A stretch of 64,000 nucleotides of DNA from Leisingera sp. NJS204 (GTDB taxonomy: Bacteria > Pseudomonadota > Alphaproteobacteria > Rhodobacterales > Rhodobacteraceae): positions 2,471,501 through 2,535,500 of the forward strand of contig NZ_CP035417.1 in assembly GCF_004123675.1 (NCBI RefSeq), written 5' to 3'. A program made the position numbers and the translations under genes. How positions within the stretch are numbered: position 1 is the stretch's first letter; each line of letters begins with the position of its first letter. This document shows positions 61,204-64,000 of the stretch, piece by piece. Under the pieces are notes generated by a model that was not told where the DNA came from, made no database searches, and worked only from the letters and a program-made list of their open reading frames with translations.

Positions 61204-61884
61204 ATGATCCCATCGTCCTATCCGTCTCAAGAAGAAATCGCCCGCCTGTCGGCCCGGATGCTGCTGGAAATCGGTGCGGTGAACTTTAACACCGAGACAC
61301 CTTATACGCTGGCCTCCGGCCTGCCCTCGCCCAGCTATATCGACTGCCGTAAGCTGATTTCCTTTCCGCGGATCCGCTCGACGCTGATGGATTTCATGAC
61401 CGTTACCGTGATGCGCAACGCAGGCTTTGAAGCGTTCGACAATATCGCCGGCGGTGAGACTGCGGGCATTCCCTTTGCTGCCCTGGTCGCCGAACGCATG
61501 GCACTGCCGATGACCTATGTGCGCAAGAAGCCCAAGGGCTATGGCAAAAACGCCCGCATCGAGGGCGCGATGAGCGAAGGCGAACGGGTGCTGCTGGTCG
61601 AGGATCTGACCACCGATGGCGGATCGAAGCTGTCGTTTGTCGATGCGATCCGCGAGACCGGCGCCAGCTGCGGCCACACCGCAGTGATTTTCTATTACGA
61701 CATCTTCCCGGAAACCACCAAGACCCTCGGCGATCACGGGGTGGAACTGCACTATCTGTGCACTTGGTGGGATGTGCTGGCCGAAGCCCGCGCGCAAGGC
61801 GCGTTCAGCACCGAGACGCTGGATGAGGTGGAAACCTTCCTGAAGGATCCGCGCGCCTGGCAGGACGCGCATAAATCCGCTTAA
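61204..61884 (+). CDS. pyrE: Orotate phosphoribosyltransferase
   Basis: A 226-aa type I phosphoribosyltransferase. The PRPP loop [23 protein letters not shown] is clear. [27 protein letters not shown] binds orotate, and [17 protein letters not shown] is the flexible catalytic loop. It converts orotate to OMP. Start at ATG 61204 with AAAGGA ~12 bases before; an ATG four codons up is too close to it. Longer than E. coli PyrE (213 aa), as usual in alphaproteobacteria. Confidence 0.96.
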   Translation: MIPSSYPSQEEIARLSARMLLEIGAVNFNTETPYTLASGLPSPSYIDCRKLISFPRIRSTLMDFMTVTVMRNAGFEAFDNIAGGETAGIPFAALVAERMALPMTYVRKKPKGYGKNARIEGAMSEGERVLLVEDLTTDGGSKLSFVDAIRETGASCGHTAVIFYYDIFPETTKTLGDHGVELHYLCTWWDVLAEARAQGAFSTETLDEVETFLKDPRAWQDAHKSA

Positions 61885-61911
61885 CGCCAGGGAAAGCGTT
61901 ACGGGGCGGCC

Positions 61912-62073
61912 TGTGGACAAAGCCGCCTCGAATCATATTCTGCGCCAATTGAAATGCAGATATAGACTTCTTCCCAGATCGCACCACATCATATAGTCTG
62001 CATAGGGCAGGCATACTGGCCTTTCCGGTAAACAGCCCACAGGCCCCGTGCGGATATCCACAAGGGATCCACA
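61912..62073. promoter_or_regulatory. DnaA-box-like sites upstream of dnaB
   Basis: TGTGGACAA (61912-61920, complement TTGTCCACA), ATATCCACA (62054-62062) and GGATCCACA (62065-62073) each resemble the DnaA box TTATNCACA, with one or more mismatches. They lie in the 254-bp pyrE-dnaB gap. This could be DnaA control of dnaB, or chance in a small AT-richer region. Confidence 0.3.
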
Positions 62074-62138
62074 GAGATTCCCAGATAGGAGAAACGCCCT
62101 TGGCGCCCTATAAGGCGGGCTTAGTGACGAGAGCAGTG

Positions 62139-63659
62139 ATGAACGAAATTACCCCTTTCGACGGCGATATGCCGCCTCCGGCCCCGATGCCGGAACCTGC
62201 CGCACCGCAATCTGCGATGCCGGACAATGAACTGCCGCATTCGGTGGAGGCGGAACAGCAGCTCTTGGGCGCGATCCTGACCAACAACGAGGTCTATGAC
62301 AAGATCGCGCTGATCATCGACTCGTCGCATTTCTATGATCCGGTGCATGCCCGGATCTATGAAGTGGCCGCGGCGCGGATTTCCAAGAACGCGCTGGCCT
62401 CGCCAGTGACGCTGAAGGCGTTCCTGGAAGACCACGAAGGGCTGAAGGAGCTGGGCGGTCCGGCCTATCTGGCCAAACTGGCCGGCGCGTCGATCTCGGC
62501 CTTTGCGGTGCGGGATTACGCACAGATGATCTACGACCTGGCGATCCGGCGCGAGCTGATCGCCCTGGGCCACAGCATTGCAGAAAAGGCGCGCCGCGTT
62601 GACGTGGCATCAGAACCTAAAGAGCAGATCGTTGAGGCAGAACAATCGCTGTATCAGCTGGCCGAGCAGGGCCAGACCGAAAGCGGTTTCAAGTCGTTCC
62701 TGAAAGCCGTCACAGAAGCGGTTAATGTGACCAACGAGGCGTATCAGCGGGGTGGCGGCATGGCCGGCATCTCGACGGGCCTGATGGACCTCGACAAACA
62801 ACTTGGCGGCCTGCATCCCTCGGACCTTCTGATCCTCGCGGGCCGCCCCTCTATGGGGAAGACGTCGCTGGCGACCAACATCGCCTTTAACGTCGCCAAG
62901 GCCTATAAACGCGGGATAAAACCCGACGGTTCGGAGGGCGCACTGGACGGCGGCGTGGTTGGCTTCTTCAGCCTCGAGATGAGCGCCGAGCAGCTGGCCG
63001 GGCGTATTCTGGCGGAAGCGTCTGAGATTTCATCGCACAAGATCCGCCAGGGCGACATGACCGAAGGCGAATTCCGCCGCTTTGTGCAGGCGGCCAAGGA
63101 TCTGGAAAGCTGCCCGCTGTTCATTGACGACACGCCTGCAATTCCGATTTCGCAGCTGGCCGCACGGGCACGCCGCCTGAAACGGACGCATGGGCTGGAC
63201 CTCCTGGTGATCGACTATCTGCAGCTGTGCCGCGGCATGGCCGAAAACCGGGTGAACGAGATTGCCGAAATCTCGATGGGGATGAAGGCGATTGCCAAGG
63301 AATTGAACATCCCGGTGATCGCGCTGTCGCAGCTGTCGCGTCAGGTGGAGAACCGCGAAGACAAGCGCCCGCAGCTGTCGGACCTGCGGGAATCCGGCTC
63401 GATCGAGCAGGACGCAGACGTGGTGATGTTTGTGTTCCGAGAGGAATATTACAAGGAACGGGAAAAGCCGGGCGACCACGAGCTGGACAGGATGGAAGAG
63501 TGGAAACAGGCGATGGAGAGCCTGCACGGCAAGGCGGATGTCATTGTCGGCAAACAGCGCCACGGCCCCATCGGCACCGTGACCCTGACATTCGAGGCGC
63601 AATTCACCCGCTTTGGCAACCTGGCCAAAGCCTGGCAGCAGGGGCAGGAAGACTACTGA
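62139..63659 (+). CDS. dnaB: Replicative DNA helicase DnaB
   Basis: A ~506-aa hexameric 5'-3' helicase of standard length. The N-terminal domain opens LPHSVEAEQQLLGAILTNNEVYDKIALII. The RecA-like C-domain has Walker A AGRPSMGKTSLATNIAFNVA, Walker B DLLVIDYLQL and the Arg finger/H4 region REDKRPQLSDLRESGSIEQDADVVMFVFREEYY, then GKQRHGPIGTVTL. The ATG at 62139 gives the expected N-terminus (MNEITPF). A TTG at 62100, with GGAG eight bases in front, would add 13 residues and cannot be excluded. Confidence 0.97.
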   Translation: MNEITPFDGDMPPPAPMPEPAAPQSAMPDNELPHSVEAEQQLLGAILTNNEVYDKIALIIDSSHFYDPVHARIYEVAAARISKNALASPVTLKAFLEDHEGLKELGGPAYLAKLAGASISAFAVRDYAQMIYDLAIRRELIALGHSIAEKARRVDVASEPKEQIVEAEQSLYQLAEQGQTESGFKSFLKAVTEAVNVTNEAYQRGGGMAGISTGLMDLDKQLGGLHPSDLLILAGRPSMGKTSLATNIAFNVAKAYKRGIKPDGSEGALDGGVVGFFSLEMSAEQLAGRILAEASEISSHKIRQGDMTEGEFRRFVQAAKDLESCPLFIDDTPAIPISQLAARARRLKRTHGLDLLVIDYLQLCRGMAENRVNEIAEISMGMKAIAKELNIPVIALSQLSRQVENREDKRPQLSDLRESGSIEQDADVVMFVFREEYYKEREKPGDHELDRMEEWKQAMESLHGKADVIVGKQRHGPIGTVTLTFEAQFTRFGNLAKAWQQGQEDY

Positions 63660-63739
63660 TCCCGGCCGGTTTGGACCGGTGTCCGGTCTACCTGTGCCAG
63701 GGCCTGGCAGGTAACAGGATTGTCAGTGCCCCGGCACCA

Positions 63740-63780
63740 GCCCGGTCCGCTCCCCCCCGCTGGACCGGGCTTATTTGTTT
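63740..63780 (+). terminator. Terminator after dnaB
   Basis: GCCCGGTCC and GGACCGGGC form a perfect 9-bp stem around a C-rich loop, followed by TTATTTGTTT. Confidence 0.75.
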
Positions 63781-63854
63781 GATGGCGGCGGAGCTCTGCC
63801 GCCATTACGGTTTTTCCCACTTGACCTGCGGTCTCCCCATGTCATGAACACCGC

Positions 63855-64000
63855 ATGAGCACGGCAAGATTGACAATCAACCTGGATGCGCTGGCCACCA
63901 ACTGGCGGAATCTGGATGCGCTGACCACCTGCGAAACCGCAGCCGTGGTCAAGGCGAACGGCTATGGCCTGGATGCGGGCCGCGTCGGCAAGGCGCTGGC
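63855..64000 (+). CDS. alr: Alanine racemase, N-terminal part (runs off the window)
   Basis: Starts [23 protein letters not shown]; the PLP lysine is in [20 protein letters not shown]. Only ~48 codons are inside the window. It interconverts L- and D-alanine for peptidoglycan. The ATG at 63855 is used; another ATG at 63844 is out of frame. Confidence 0.92.
   Translation, partial: MSTARLTINLDALATNWRNLDALTTCETAAVVKANGYGLDAGRVGKAL

Overview
This is 64 kb of high-GC chromosomal DNA from an alphaproteobacterium, most likely a Rhodobacterales/Roseobacter-group organism of the Leisingera/Phaeobacter/Ruegeria type. The assignment is by recognition, not by search. It rests on a Rhodobacter-type 5-aminolevulinate synthase, the cobA-DUF2849-cysI-cysH-DUF934-fpr sulfite-reduction operon, a form II cox (CO-dehydrogenase-like) cluster, a DctPQM TRAP transporter, RTX-type secreted proteins, and operator-like sites matching the Rhodobacter FnrL and SqrR motifs.

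Region 1 (1-5 kb) is a graveyard of mobile elements. It holds a tyrosine recombinase whose catalytic Tyr codon has become an amber stop, the head of an IS91-type transposase, an internally deleted IS110 transposase, and an IS66 element that is frameshifted, split by an apparently intact IS481-family element, internally deleted and studded with small hairpin inserts. A scrap of IS3 orfA follows. Two of the hairpin inserts are exactly 41 bp, sit before a GAC codon, and show compensatory base changes in their stems.

Region 2 (5-31.5 kb) is mostly core genome: ispG, rodZ, hemA, an M20 peptidase, three tandem tRNA-Asp and two tRNA-Val genes, an HU-like protein, an Lrp regulator divergent from a leucine-type dehydrogenase, lon, rsgA, tgt, a RimB-RimK fusion, an SPFH/NfeD pair, sufT, a secreted glycerophosphodiesterase, an A-type Fe-S carrier, tpiA, and dctPQM.

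Region 3 (31.5-45 kb) holds the dctBD two-component genes, a cytochrome P450, and the siroheme/sulfite/APS reduction operon with its divergent Lrp regulator. It ends with an Ala/Asp-rich repeat protein, infC with an AUA start, and a miniature methyl-accepting-type protein. The DctD homologue lacks both the Walker A lysine and the GAFTGA loop, although two near-perfect 18-bp palindromes spaced 33 bp apart lie upstream of dctP.

Region 4 (45-55 kb) is a minus-strand cox cluster (coxD, coxE, coxI, a molybdopterin-binding gene, coxS, coxL, coxM). A two-gene YeeE/YedE sulfur-permease unit is nested inside it, with its own terminator and its own promoter. That 99-bp promoter has a perfect FNR box at -41.5 from a predicted start, flanked by two ATTC-N8-GAAT sites of the type bound by the persulfide sensor SqrR. 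This is the best regulatory find in the window.

Region 5 (55-64 kb) carries a family 2-like glycosyltransferase, an unrecognised conserved protein, pyrC, two paralogous RTX proteins inserted between pyrC and pyrE, dnaB, and the start of alr, which runs off the window. A dispersed intergenic repeat of about 48 bp appears at least five times, two of them inside cox gene junctions.
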